From Lachnospiraceae bacterium (GTDB taxonomy: Bacteria; Bacillota; Clostridia; Lachnospirales; Lachnospiraceae): DNA of 64,000 nt. Under the pieces are notes generated by a model. The model made no database searches, was not told where the DNA came from, and saw only the letters and a list, made by a program, of their open reading frames with translations. Location of the stretch: NCBI GenBank assembly GCA_017473115.1, contig JAFUNC010000004.1:203516-267515 (forward strand). Reading direction: 5' to 3'. Made by a program: the position numbers and the translations under genes. This document shows positions 54,422 through 63,926 of the stretch, piece by piece (position 1 is the stretch's first letter; every line of letters starts with the position of its first letter).

Positions 54422-55076
54422 ATCTGTATCCTACTCCCCACTCCGTAATAATATGTTTCGGTTTCTTCGGCTCTTCTTCAATCTTCTCACGAAGCCACTT
54501 GATATGCACCGTCAAAGTCTGTAACTCAGAGTCACTGTCGCTTCCCCAAACCGTATTGAACAGGAATTCTTTCTTCATTGTGACGTTTTTATTCTCAATC
54601 AGAAGTTTTAACAGTTCGAATTCCTTCTCCGTAATATCCTTCTTCTGTCCGTCCACAAATAAACTCTGTTGTACGGTATTCAAGCGGAGATTTCCTTCCA
54701 CGATTTCTTCCTGTCCGTATTTTCTCTTAAAAATGCCTTTTATCTTAGCAATTAAAATATCAATATCGTAAGGCTTCTCAATATAATCGTCCGCTCCGAG
54801 ATTCAGGCCTTTTAATTTGTCATTCTTCTCCACCTTGGCGCTGGCAATTAAAATGTGGGTATTGGATGTCTCTCTGATTTTGGAACAAACCGCAAAGCCA
54901 TCCATACCGGGAAGCATAATATCCAGCACAATTAACTTGGCACCGTACTTTTCGTACAACGCCAAGGCTTTTTCTCCTGTATCCGCAATACTTACTGCAT
55001 AATTTTCTTTTCTTAAGAAATCACAAAGTAAGGTGCCGATTTCTTTATTATCTTCTACAATTATAATATCTAACAT
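54414..55076 (-). CDS. OmpR-family response regulator
   Basis: The 220 residues carry a receiver domain (about 1-115) with the acidic pair VEDN, phospho-acceptor Asp52 in IVLDIMLPG, and a conserved Lys. A winged-helix DNA-binding domain (about 125-220) ends in EWGVGYRFE. It forms a two-component system with the overlapping kinase gene. Targets are unknown; the FtsX-type transporter 3 kb away is one candidate. Confidence 0.95.
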   Translation of the reverse strand: MLDIIIVEDNKEIGTLLCDFLRKENYAVSIADTGEKALALYEKYGAKLIVLDIMLPGMDGFAVCSKIRETSNTHILIASAKVEKNDKLKGLNLGADDYIEKPYDIDILIAKIKGIFKRKYGQEEIVEGNLRLNTVQQSLFVDGQKKDITEKEFELLKLLIENKNVTMKKEFLFNTVWGSDSDSELQTLTVHIKWLREKIEEEPKKPKHIITEWGVGYRFE

Positions 55077-55108
55077 AGCATTTACCTACTTCACTTTTAT
55101 CTGCTTTT

Positions 55109-55138
55109 ATCATAAGAAAATCTATGAATGGTTGTCAA
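55109..55138 (-). promoter_or_regulatory. Predicted promoter of the two-component operon
   Basis: On the minus strand TTGACA (55133-55138) and TATGAT (55109-55114) with an 18-base spacer. A second TTGACA lies about 20 bases upstream. Confidence 0.65.
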
Positions 55139-55219
55139 TACGAAATCCATTGTGTCAAATACATAAAAGTATTAAAAACGAACCGCACTCGCAATCTGCT
55201 CTCATTATATTACTGTAAT

Positions 55220-55254
55220 TAAAAACAGTTGTCCGGGAATTCCGAACAACTGCT
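55220..55254 (-). terminator. Terminator of the reductase-activase operon
   Basis: On the minus strand CAGTTGT-CGG pairs with CCG-ACAACTG around GAATTC, followed by TTTTTAATTAC. Confidence 0.88.
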
Positions 55255-55258
55255 TTTA

Positions 55259-56539
55259 TTACTGTTTTACTTCTTTTTTCATATTCTCTTTCGCTACGGA
55301 AAGCATTAACTTAATACGATTTTCCTGATTTACCTTGGTTGCGCCCGGGTCGTACTCGATGTCCACGGCATTTAACTTAGGCTCAATGCGTCGTATTTTA
55401 TTCAGCATACCTTTGACGGACACGTGACAGGGAAGACAACCAAAAGGCTGTACACAGATAACATTTTCGTACCCGTGTGCCACAAACTCCATCATTTCTG
55501 CTGCAATGTACCAGCCCTCGCCCATACTGTTTCCGGTATTAATAATACCTTCCGCACGTTTCTTTAACACTTCCACACGCTCCGGTGCCACGAAACAGTC
55601 AAACTCTTCCATAATGCTAATCATCATATTTTCCATATGGAACATATATTTCATTGCAATTTCGAGAATCAGACGTTTCATAGGCTTACCGCCGTAAAGG
55701 CGCAGGTCTTCCAATGCGCCGTTGGTTTTATAAATACCAAAGCCCAAAACACTGGGGAAATAAGTTTCACAATCCTGGTCACGAAGGAACTGCTCTAAAT
55801 CGTTGTTCGCCGGCGCAGAATACTTAAGGTACAATTCCCCTACCACGGCAACTTTTACCTTGGGAACTTTCTTCACTTCAATATCAGCAAACTCCTGAAG
55901 CATTGTGCGGATATTCTTCTTGATTTCCTTATGGCTGTATCCTTTGCCCTTGGTGTAACGCTCGCCAAAATAAGCGGTCCACTTCTGCATCATACGGTCC
56001 GCATCACCCTTATTTACTTCGTAAGGACGCACCTGGTTCGCCGCAATCATCATCATATCGCCATACATCAATGCGGATAAAAGCATACGATAACCGCGAA
56101 TGGAGATATCGATACCGGAATTTAATTCCAGGCCCCAAATATTTGCAGAGATAAAAGGAATCTGCGGATAACCCGCGCGTTCCATTGATTTACGCATCAG
56201 ATTGATATAGTTTGAATCCCTGCAACCACCGCCGGACTGTGTAATCACCATAGCGATTTTATCAGGGTTATACTTACCGCTTTCCACGGCATTAATCATC
56301 TGACCGGTAACCAATACGCCGGGATAACACAAATCATTGTGCACGTATTTTAAGCCCTTCTCAATCGCTTCCGCTCCACCGCTTTCGATGATTTTAACAT
56401 TCAATCCCTCTTTGGCAAAAACAGGAAGAATGATAGAAGCATGAATCGGTGCCATCATAGGACACAGAATGGTATATTCTTTTTTCATTTTTTTGGTAAA
56501 TTTCACCCTTGGTCTGTAATGGGTTTTATTCTGTTCCAA
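55259..56539 (-). CDS. DUF2229/HgdB-like protein, C-terminal partner of the BadF protein
   Basis: About 427 residues related to the 2-hydroxyacyl-CoA dehydratase (HgdB/FldB)-type C-terminal region of large activase-related proteins. It shows QSGGGCRDSNY and QPFGCLPCHVSVKGM with conserved Cys that may hold a 4Fe-4S cluster. The likely start is TTG at 56537-56539, eight bases after AGGAGG; that RBS lies inside the end of the upstream gene, which stops four bases earlier. In many relatives this region is fused to the BadF protein in one chain of about 1400 residues. The reaction is unknown. Confidence 0.8.
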   Translation of the reverse strand: MEQNKTHYRPRVKFTKKMKKEYTILCPMMAPIHASIILPVFAKEGLNVKIIESGGAEAIEKGLKYVHNDLCYPGVLVTGQMINAVESGKYNPDKIAMVITQSGGGCRDSNYINLMRKSMERAGYPQIPFISANIWGLELNSGIDISIRGYRMLLSALMYGDMMMIAANQVRPYEVNKGDADRMMQKWTAYFGERYTKGKGYSHKEIKKNIRTMLQEFADIEVKKVPKVKVAVVGELYLKYSAPANNDLEQFLRDQDCETYFPSVLGFGIYKTNGALEDLRLYGGKPMKRLILEIAMKYMFHMENMMISIMEEFDCFVAPERVEVLKKRAEGIINTGNSMGEGWYIAAEMMEFVAHGYENVICVQPFGCLPCHVSVKGMLNKIRRIEPKLNAVDIEYDPGATKVNQENRIKLMLSVAKENMKKEVKQ

Positions 56540-56543
56540 AAAA

Positions 56544-59468
56544 CTAATCCTCCTTTTTTTGCTCGATTGCCGCAAGCAAACTTCTCAAGCGAATTTTAAC
56601 CGCTCCTAAATTCGTAACTTCGTCGATTTTTAACTGGGTATAAAGCATACCGGCCGTCTCAAGAATTTCTCTGGTTTCATCAGACGTAATGGCATCCAAA
56701 CCGCAACCGAAGGAAACCAAATGTACCATATAAACATCTTTTTGCATGGTTACGTATTTGGCAGCCGCAAACAGTCTTGCGTGGTAGGTCCACTGATTTC
56801 TGATATTGACATCAAACTTCGGCACCAAAGACGCTACGGAATCTTCTGTGATTACCGCAAAGCCAAGGGCCGCAATCAACTTATGAATGCCGTGATTGAT
56901 TTCAGGGTCAACATGATAAGGTCTGCCCGCAAGAAGCACAATCTTTTTATCCTGCTTTCTTGCTTCTTCCATAATCACCTGTGCCTGCATTTCTACCTTC
57001 TTGGTAAATGCTGCATACTCTTTATAAGCAAGGTCGCTTGCCTTCTTCACCTCAGCCTTAGTGAATGTACCCAGGGTACGATTCAGAATCTCATGCATTT
57101 TACCGGGGAACTTGTTTCTCTGGTGCGGTCCCACGTATTCATAGATATATTTGATATCGCCAAAATGCACCGTATTGGCCTCAATTACCTCAGGATAGCC
57201 GGCAATTACGGCACAGTTATAATGGTTTTTACCCTTCTTTTCATCGAAGTTATAGGTCATACAGGGATAAAAGATGGTATCCACGTTCATCTCAATTAAC
57301 TTCATAATATGGCCGTGTACCAGCTTTGCCGGGAAACAAACCGTATCGGAAGGAATGGTTCCCTGCCCCTTTAAGTAAAGTTCACGATTCGAAAAGCCTG
57401 ATGTCTTTACCTGATAACCCAAAGAAGTAAAAAATGCATGCCAGAAAGGCAACATTTCATACATATTAAGGCCCATGGGCAGACCGATTACACCTTTGGT
57501 CTTACTTTCATCCGGCTGATACTCTGAAAGAAGTTTTAACTTATACTCATAGAGATTTAACGAATCGTCCTGTTCTTTCTTGGTTACGGGCTTTTCACAG
57601 CGGTTACCGCCGATGAATTTGCGGCCGTTGCCGAAATCATTTACCGTAAGGCTACAGTGGTTGTTACACCCCTTACAGGTAATGTTTCTTGTCGTATAAG
57701 TAAAATTCTCCAATGCTTCTTTATCTAAAATCTCCGAAACCTTGTCCGACTTCTTCTTTTTTGCAATATCGCAGGCATACAATGCCGCACCGTAAGCACC
57801 CATCATACCGGCAATATCCGGTCGGATGACTTCTACACCCATCTCTTTTTCAAAGGCGCGAAGTACCGCGTCATTCTGGAAGGTACCGCCCTGTACCACA
57901 ATTCTTTTACCCAATTCATCTGCGCTATGCACACGGATAACCTTATACAACGCATTCTTTACAACACTGATGGAAAGACCTGCCGAGATATCCTCTACGG
58001 TCACGCCTTCCTTCTGCGCCTGTTTTACGGATGAATTCATAAATACGGTACATCTGGAACCCAAATCCACAGGTTTGGTCGCAAAAAGTCCGCGCTTTGC
58101 AAATTCATCAATTTCATAACTCATGGAATTGGCAAAGGTCTGTAAAAACGAACCACAGCCTGATGAACATGCTTCATTCAAATAAATATTATCAATGGCA
58201 CCGTTACGAATCTTAAAGCACTTCATATCCTGGCCACCGATATCAATGATAAATTCCACATCCGGCATAAAATATTTCGCCGCCGTAAAATGTGCCACAG
58301 TCTCAACAACACCTAAATCCACGCCCAAGGCATTACGAATCATATCTTCACCGTAACCTGTTACAGCGGAAGATACAATTTTAACATTGGGGTGCTTTTT
58401 ATACATTTCAATCAAGGCATCTTTTACTACTTCGATAGGACGCCCCTGATTCGACTGGTAACTGGAATAAACTACTGCACCTTCAGGGTCTGTAAGCACA
58501 ACTTTCAAAGTGGTGGAACCGGAATCGATTCCAAGATAACCTTCTCCGTCATAGTTCTCTTCTACACGTTTTGCCACCTGATGCGAAGCATGACGCGTTG
58601 CGAAGGCTTCATATTCCTCCTCATTTGCAAACAACGGATCCAAGGTTGCCTGACGCAAAGAATCCTGTTCTTTGGTTATAATATCAAGGGTCTCCTGCAA
58701 ATCAACCGCTTCTTCCGCACACAATGCCGCTCCTAACGCAACAAAAAACAGGGAATCATCCGGGCAGGTACCCACACAATTCAATGTTTTATCAAAAGCT
58801 TCACGAAGTTGTGACATAAAGGTTAAAGGTCCGCCAAGGTACACAATATTTCCTTCAATCGGTCGTCCTTGTGCCAAACCGGTAATGGTCTGATTTACAA
58901 TTGCATAAAAAATACTTGCGGAAATATCTTCTTTTCTTGCGCCCTGATTTAAAAGGGGCTGGATATCTGTTTTAGCGAACACACCGCAACGGGAAGCAAT
59001 AGAATAAATCTTCTCATGCTTCTCTGCCAATTCATTCATCTCATCCGCGGTAATCTGCATCAAACTTGCCATCTGATCCGCAAATGCGCCAGTACCGCCG
59101 GCACAGGTTCCGTTCATACGGACTTCCAAATTACCTTGCATAAAAAGAATCTTGGCATCTTCACCACCTAATTCGATTACGACATCCGTCTCCGGCAACC
59201 GCTTACTGATGGCAACCTTAGTTGCATACACTTCCTGCACAAAGCGAATTCCTGCTCTTTCGGCAATCCCCATTCCCGCAGACCCGGAAATCGCACAAAC
59301 AACAGGTTCCTTAATTTGGAACCTGTCGATGAGACCTTTTATAATTTCTTCCGCCTTTTCCGTAATCATCGTATAATGGCGTTCGTAACTTGTATGAATG
59401 ATTTTATCCTGATCGTCTAAAACAACACACTTAATTGTGGTTGAACCGATATCAATACCTATTCTCAT
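56544..59468 (-). CDS. Double BadF-type acyl-CoA dehydratase activase-like protein
   Basis: A 974-residue protein. Two BadF/HgdC ATPase domains (about 1-260 and 305-575) each start with an ASKHA phosphate loop (IGIDIGSTTIK and LGIDSGSTTLK) and contain the cluster-binding Cys region (TCAGGTGAFADQM and SSGCGSFLQTFA). A C-x2-C-x3-C motif (CKGCNNHC) at about 619 and a DUF2229 region (about 660-960) follow. Such activases use ATP to inject an electron into 2-hydroxyacyl-CoA dehydratases; the true partner of this family is not established. The gene follows the reductase-like gene by 57 bases. Confidence 0.88.
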   Translation of the reverse strand: MRIGIDIGSTTIKCVVLDDQDKIIHTSYERHYTMITEKAEEIIKGLIDRFQIKEPVVCAISGSAGMGIAERAGIRFVQEVYATKVAISKRLPETDVVIELGGEDAKILFMQGNLEVRMNGTCAGGTGAFADQMASLMQITADEMNELAEKHEKIYSIASRCGVFAKTDIQPLLNQGARKEDISASIFYAIVNQTITGLAQGRPIEGNIVYLGGPLTFMSQLREAFDKTLNCVGTCPDDSLFFVALGAALCAEEAVDLQETLDIITKEQDSLRQATLDPLFANEEEYEAFATRHASHQVAKRVEENYDGEGYLGIDSGSTTLKVVLTDPEGAVVYSSYQSNQGRPIEVVKDALIEMYKKHPNVKIVSSAVTGYGEDMIRNALGVDLGVVETVAHFTAAKYFMPDVEFIIDIGGQDMKCFKIRNGAIDNIYLNEACSSGCGSFLQTFANSMSYEIDEFAKRGLFATKPVDLGSRCTVFMNSSVKQAQKEGVTVEDISAGLSISVVKNALYKVIRVHSADELGKRIVVQGGTFQNDAVLRAFEKEMGVEVIRPDIAGMMGAYGAALYACDIAKKKKSDKVSEILDKEALENFTYTTRNITCKGCNNHCSLTVNDFGNGRKFIGGNRCEKPVTKKEQDDSLNLYEYKLKLLSEYQPDESKTKGVIGLPMGLNMYEMLPFWHAFFTSLGYQVKTSGFSNRELYLKGQGTIPSDTVCFPAKLVHGHIMKLIEMNVDTIFYPCMTYNFDEKKGKNHYNCAVIAGYPEVIEANTVHFGDIKYIYEYVGPHQRNKFPGKMHEILNRTLGTFTKAEVKKASDLAYKEYAAFTKKVEMQAQVIMEEARKQDKKIVLLAGRPYHVDPEINHGIHKLIAALGFAVITEDSVASLVPKFDVNIRNQWTYHARLFAAAKYVTMQKDVYMVHLVSFGCGLDAITSDETREILETAGMLYTQLKIDEVTNLGAVKIRLRSLLAAIEQKKED

Positions 59469-59525
59469 GATAAAACTCCGTTCTTTCCCAAAATATCAAA
59501 CGTTTGCATACTATTTTTTGCATAT

Positions 59526-62462
59526 TTAAACCATTTTTCTCAGATATTTCAGGTATTTCAAATCAACCTTAGACCATGTAAATCCCAAATCATTTAACAT
59601 ACGAATTGTAAAATCGTTTCGCATGGTAATATTCTTAGAGATGGACGCAATGGAACTGTAAAAGGATAAAATTGCCACTTCTTTGTCCTGAATTTTTTCT
59701 TTTACCTGTTTATCAAATACCTTCTGCGGTACTCTTTTACAATGAATCAAAAGTCGCTTGGTAAGATTCTCCACACTGTACATATTCGGATTGTACAAAT
59801 GATAGATATTGTTTACGCGGCTGTGCAGGGCAAGTAACACAAAGGCAATCGCACACTCATCCACCGCTGTAAAATCAATGGGATAAGCATTCAATTCGTC
59901 ACTATATACTCTTACCTTCAAAAGACCCTTACATCTTCCGATAAAACCGTTATCCTGAGCATTTTTCTGGAACTTACCGTCAAACATTCGCCAGGTAAGA
60001 TTACCGATACGATAAATATTCGCTTTCAAACCTTCTTTTCTGGCCATTAATACACGTTCTTCCGCCTTATATTTGGAACGGATATATACGTTCTGCACAT
60101 AATTCTGTCCGATATCCAAACAGTTCTCATCAAAAATTGCATCCGGATTGGTCTGACTTACGGTACCTGCACCGCAAACACTTGCCGTAGACGTATGGTG
60201 AAGCACAGCATTAGCGTCCTTACAGAAATCGATAACATTCTGGGTACCGATTACATTGGTACGCTCAAAATCCGAATAATGACCGGCATGCTGCACATTG
60301 GCTGCCGTATGAATTACCATATCTACGCGACGAACCAGTTTCTCATACTTTTCACGATTTAAACCGAAATGTTCTTTTTCAATATCCCCTACAGCAACTT
60401 TATAGGACATGAATTCGAACTCTTTCGGGAAATATTCCTTCATGGTTGCATGTAATCTCTCTTCATTACGTACCAGACAAACCACGTTCATCTTTTTCTT
60501 TAAAAGTTGCCATAAAATATGTGCTCCAAGGAAACCGGTCGCACCTGTAAGAAGAATATACTTAGGATGTGTTTCATATTCCAAATTGGAATTATGAATA
60601 ATTAAACTGTTTACATCCACATTACCTTCTTTATCGTTTTCATGGTCATTTAATAACAGGGTTCGCTCCAATTTCTCTGCCGTGGCATATTCATAAATAT
60701 CCTGTGCCTGAATTCCGAGAATGGCAGCCACTTCAAACGCCGAAAGACTGTCGCCGCCCATTTCAAAGAAGTCATCATAGATTCCAACTTTTTCTCTGCT
60801 CAAAACCTGCGCAAAAGCATCTGTTATACGCTTCTGCTCTTCAGTTTTCGGTGCAACATATTCCACTTTCTTTTTATTTAACTGTTCTTCCAAACGCTCC
60901 ATAGTCTCTTTACGTTTGGTTTTCAAAGTAGTAGTCTTAGGCAATTCCCATGAAACAAAATGCGTTGCCGTAATCTTCTGATATGTGGGAAGATTTTCAT
61001 TCACCACTCCAATTTCAGCCTTAATGGATTTACGCAATTCTCTGTCACTATACAAAGTAGGTACAACAACTGCGGCAATACGGTTCCCTTCCGCATACAC
61101 CATGACATCTTTTACACCGGAAATGGGTTTGATTTTAGCCTCAAGTTCTTCCGGATAAACATTTTTGCCATTATCTAAAATAATCAAATTCTTAGAACGT
61201 CCTGTAATCTGTAAAAATCCGTCTTCGTCAAAATGGCCCAAGTCGCCGGTATGGAACCAACCGTCTGCATCAATTGCTTCCCTGGTTGCTTCTTCATTTT
61301 TGTAATATCCAAGCATAATGCCGGGGCCTTTTACAAGAATTTCGCCATCCACAATTTTGGACTCTAAATAACTTACAACCTTACCTACCGTACCTGTGCG
61401 TTTCGTAGTAGGATTCTCCGCTGCCACCAAAGGCGCACATTCCGTAAGACCATAGCCCTGATACATATTAATTCCGAATTGGTCAAAATATTCCACAACC
61501 TCCGGACGAAGCGCAGCTCCGCCTACAATAATGTTGGTAATATTTCCGCCAAGACGGTCAATAATCTTTTTATATAGTTTTCTTCTTGCATCAATACGCA
61601 ATGCACGAAGCACTTTGGATACCCTCCTTGCAAACTTAAGCAAACGTTTTTCTTTTCCCTTGGAAGTTGCCTCTTTTAACTTCTTATAAAAGACTTCCGC
61701 AATAGCGGGCACCACAAGGATAACCGCAGGCTTAAAAAGTTGCATATTGCTTACGATGTTTTCCATTTTATCGTTGATGCAAATGGTTGCACCGCAATTA
61801 AGCGTACCGAGATTATCTACGGTAAGCTCAAAAGTATGGTGGATGGGCAACACCGACATAACCACAGGATTTCCCTTCACATTGCTTGCATAATCCAGAC
61901 GATAAATTTCATTGATATTGGCCATAATGTTTTCCTGGGAAAGCATTACACCCTTGCTCACTCCTGTTGTTCCTGATGTAAAAAGCAACTCTGCCATTTC
62001 CTTAGGATTAATCGCAGGAAGCGCCTCGGATTCCGTTTTCATTGCATCCGTAAAACGTACATCCGTAAAACAAAGAAGATCTCTGTTCCCTGCATAATCG
62101 TGGAAATATGAAGCAAATTCATCCGAATAAAAGACAAAATCCACATCACCCATATCAAGAAGATTATAAATGTCAGATTTCGGCAACATTTTATCCAAAG
62201 GAATCACCACATTGTTACTACATGCAATCGCAAGAAAACTTACAATCCATTCATAACTGGTTCCGCCCAAAATCGCAATATGCTTTCTTTGATATCCTGA
62301 TTTATTCAACCAGGTAGCAAGCGAAAAAATATTATCGCGAAACTCCGGATAAGTTTTGGATACTACCTTGCCGTCAACCAAATAACGATAGGCATCCCTG
62401 TCTGCATATCGCTCTGCTATGCTGTTTACATATTCCTGCAAATCCACAAGTGTACTACTCAT
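59526..62462 (-). CDS. Adenylation-carrier-reductase protein (carboxylate-reductase/NRPS-like)
   Basis: A 978-residue three-domain enzyme. The adenylation domain (about 1-530) has LLFTSGTTGVSKG, GYGLTECAP and GWFHTGDLG. The carrier domain (about 555-625) has the phosphopantetheine serine in FFEMGGDSLSA. The thioester reductase domain (about 645-978) has the NAD(P) loop TGATGFLGAHIL and the YIRSK (YxxxK) catalytic pair. This architecture activates a carboxylic acid and reduces the bound thioester to an aldehyde or alcohol. The adenylation domain resembles acyl-CoA synthetases more than amino-acid NRPS domains. Start ATG at 62460-62462 after GGGAG. Confidence 0.9.
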   Translation of the reverse strand: MSSTLVDLQEYVNSIAERYADRDAYRYLVDGKVVSKTYPEFRDNIFSLATWLNKSGYQRKHIAILGGTSYEWIVSFLAIACSNNVVIPLDKMLPKSDIYNLLDMGDVDFVFYSDEFASYFHDYAGNRDLLCFTDVRFTDAMKTESEALPAINPKEMAELLFTSGTTGVSKGVMLSQENIMANINEIYRLDYASNVKGNPVVMSVLPIHHTFELTVDNLGTLNCGATICINDKMENIVSNMQLFKPAVILVVPAIAEVFYKKLKEATSKGKEKRLLKFARRVSKVLRALRIDARRKLYKKIIDRLGGNITNIIVGGAALRPEVVEYFDQFGINMYQGYGLTECAPLVAAENPTTKRTGTVGKVVSYLESKIVDGEILVKGPGIMLGYYKNEEATREAIDADGWFHTGDLGHFDEDGFLQITGRSKNLIILDNGKNVYPEELEAKIKPISGVKDVMVYAEGNRIAAVVVPTLYSDRELRKSIKAEIGVVNENLPTYQKITATHFVSWELPKTTTLKTKRKETMERLEEQLNKKKVEYVAPKTEEQKRITDAFAQVLSREKVGIYDDFFEMGGDSLSAFEVAAILGIQAQDIYEYATAEKLERTLLLNDHENDKEGNVDVNSLIIHNSNLEYETHPKYILLTGATGFLGAHILWQLLKKKMNVVCLVRNEERLHATMKEYFPKEFEFMSYKVAVGDIEKEHFGLNREKYEKLVRRVDMVIHTAANVQHAGHYSDFERTNVIGTQNVIDFCKDANAVLHHTSTASVCGAGTVSQTNPDAIFDENCLDIGQNYVQNVYIRSKYKAEERVLMARKEGLKANIYRIGNLTWRMFDGKFQKNAQDNGFIGRCKGLLKVRVYSDELNAYPIDFTAVDECAIAFVLLALHSRVNNIYHLYNPNMYSVENLTKRLLIHCKRVPQKVFDKQVKEKIQDKEVAILSFYSSIASISKNITMRNDFTIRMLNDLGFTWSKVDLKYLKYLRKMV

Positions 62463-62507
62463 CTCAATCTCCCATTCAAACAATGCCCAAAGACACCACT
62501 ATGAAAC

Positions 62508-62516
62508 ATTATATCA
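62508..62516 (-). promoter_or_regulatory. Extended -10 promoter of the reductase-activase operon
   Basis: On the minus strand TGATATAAT (TGnTATAAT), 46 bases before the start codon. The -35 is weak. Confidence 0.55.
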
Positions 62517-62586
62517 ATATTTGTCGAATAATGAAAGATGTTTATGCGGATTTTATTATGTATTTATTAATATTTTATAATAAAAA

Positions 62587-62627
62587 TAATAACCATCACA
62601 GAAAAGTAAATCTCTGTGATGGTTATA
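62587..62627 (-). terminator. Terminator of glsA
   Basis: On the minus strand ATAACCATCACAGA pairs perfectly with TCTGTGATGGTTAT around a 10-base loop, followed by TATTTTTATTAT. Confidence 0.9.
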
Positions 62628-62695
62628 TCCAATACCATTTCAACTATATCATTCTTATAATCCAATCATATCGGCTCAAATGATACATACTATTC

Positions 62696-63613
62696 TTAAT
62701 AAATACTTAAATCCATGACCTGACTAAATCTTTTCAGCATTTCTACACCTGCAACGCTGTTGCCATGCTTATCCAACGCCGGCGCAAATACACCGATACC
62801 CATTCTGTTCGGTATCACTCCCATAATTCCTCCACCGACACCACTCTTTGCAGGGAAGCCTACATTTAATGCAAATCCGCCCGAGCCATCGTACATACCG
62901 CAAGTGGCTAAAGTTGCATTGACATATCTGGCAAATTCCTTCGAAAAAATTTCTTCGCCGGTAGCAGGATTCCTACCATGATGTGCAAAAACATTTGCAA
63001 TTTGTGCCAAATCCTTGCAATTGACAAGAATGGAACACGCTTTAAAATAACAATCCAGAATCTCTTCTACCGGGTCATCTATTAAACCATATGCCTTTAA
63101 CATATATGACAGAGCACGATTCTTATTACCGGTTTCCTTTTCGGACAAGTATACAGATTCATCCACATCCAGTTCGTCATTTCCTGCTAACTTACGTGCA
63201 AGTTCCAATAAACGTGCAAATTTTATATCATAAGTATCGCCTTCAATCAACGTACATAATGCGATTGCTCCTGTATTAATCATGGGATTGATATTGGCAC
63301 CGGTAAGTGCCTGGTCACTATAGTTAAACGCATCAAACGGTTTACCCGTGGCTTCCACACCTACCAATGCCCGTACTTTCTCACTTCCGCTATCCATCAA
63401 TGCCAACAGAAGAATCAATGGTTTCACAACGCTCTGCATTGTAAAAGTATCAAAGCAGTCTCCCGCATGAAAATTTTCGCCATTCTCTGAAATGACATAA
63501 ATTCCGACTTTATTAGGATTCACAACTGCAAGTTGTGGTATATAGTGGGCAACCTGGCCCTGCGATGCGTAATGGCCGCAGTCCGTGACAATCTGTTCCA
63601 GTAATGTGTTCAT
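62696..63613 (-). CDS. glsA: Glutaminase A
   Basis: A 305-residue serine-dependent beta-lactamase-fold glutaminase that converts glutamine to glutamate and ammonia. The catalytic SxxK is SVVK in FTMQSVVKP; INTGAI and GVGGGIMGVIP are conserved family motifs. The ATG at 63611-63613 has GGAG. A longer frame from 63676 overlaps the promoter -10 and -35 boxes and is not used. It is a single-gene unit. In related genomes spo0A rather than glsA usually follows spoIVB. Confidence 0.95.
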   Translation of the reverse strand: MNTLLEQIVTDCGHYASQGQVAHYIPQLAVVNPNKVGIYVISENGENFHAGDCFDTFTMQSVVKPLILLLALMDSGSEKVRALVGVEATGKPFDAFNYSDQALTGANINPMINTGAIALCTLIEGDTYDIKFARLLELARKLAGNDELDVDESVYLSEKETGNKNRALSYMLKAYGLIDDPVEEILDCYFKACSILVNCKDLAQIANVFAHHGRNPATGEEIFSKEFARYVNATLATCGMYDGSGGFALNVGFPAKSGVGGGIMGVIPNRMGIGVFAPALDKHGNSVAGVEMLKRFSQVMDLSIY

Positions 63614-63643
63614 AATAGTGACTCCGAATCTTATTATAGATAA

Positions 63644-63672
63644 AATATACCACAGAACCTTCGCCTTCTCAA
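63644..63672 (-). promoter_or_regulatory. Predicted promoter of glsA
   Basis: On the minus strand TTGAGA (63667-63672), 17 bases, TATATT (63644-63649), preceded by TGG, so also an extended -10. Confidence 0.75.
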
Positions 63673-63737
63673 CCAAATACTATTGATTATAATTTTATAC
63701 AACAATATTAAAAACTTTTATTTCTATTATGCATTTA

Positions 63738-63863
63738 TTATTCATGCCAATGTTCCAACATCTCTTCAATAAAAATCCCATACCCCTTCTCAGGGTCATT
63801 CACCAGCACATGTGTCACTGCACCAATAATCTTCCCGTCTTGGATGATAGGCGAGCCCGACAG
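63738..63863 (-). pseudogene. spoIVB: 3' fragment of spoIVB (SpoIVB peptidase), cut at the active-site serine
   Basis: The last 41 codons of an S55-family SpoIVB peptidase: [19 protein letters not shown] followed by [22 protein letters not shown] and a TAA stop. The SGSP motif holds the nucleophilic Ser of B. subtilis SpoIVB. Upstream the frame reaches a TGA directly before the Leu codon and the sequence no longer resembles SpoIVB, so the gene is interrupted just before the catalytic Ser. SpoIVB normally activates pro-sigma-K processing late in sporulation. The missing 5' part is not in this window. Confidence 0.85.
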
Positions 63864-63872
63864 TCACGTGTC
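63855..63872. other. Putative recombination junction (att site) inside spoIVB
   Basis: The boundary between SpoIVB-like sequence and foreign sequence falls at about 63858-63866. The bases on the minus strand are CTGTCGGGC; the expected intact gene would read ATG TCG GGC (Met-Ser-Gly), so TGTCGGG could be the shared crossover core. A near-palindrome, GACACGTGAC (63863-63872), abuts it. Only one side can be seen. Confidence 0.4.
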
Positions 63873-63926
63873 AAGTAGGGAGCAACACTTTTTTCAAAAA
63901 ATTTTAATTTTTTTCATTTCAAGGAG

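Noticed and set aside
48004-55076. A Bce-type kinase-regulator-transporter resistance module
   Set aside because: The kinase has a sizeable extracellular sensor and trpB with its own promoter separates the two-component genes from the transporter, so the link is not supported.
56721-57299. 192-codon plus-strand frame opposite the BadF gene
   Set aside because: Antisense shadow; Cys/His-rich composition is typical of reverse reading, with no RBS.
59526-62462. A full nonribosomal peptide biosynthetic cluster
   Set aside because: Only one adenylation-carrier-reductase protein is present, without condensation domains, transporter or tailoring genes nearby.
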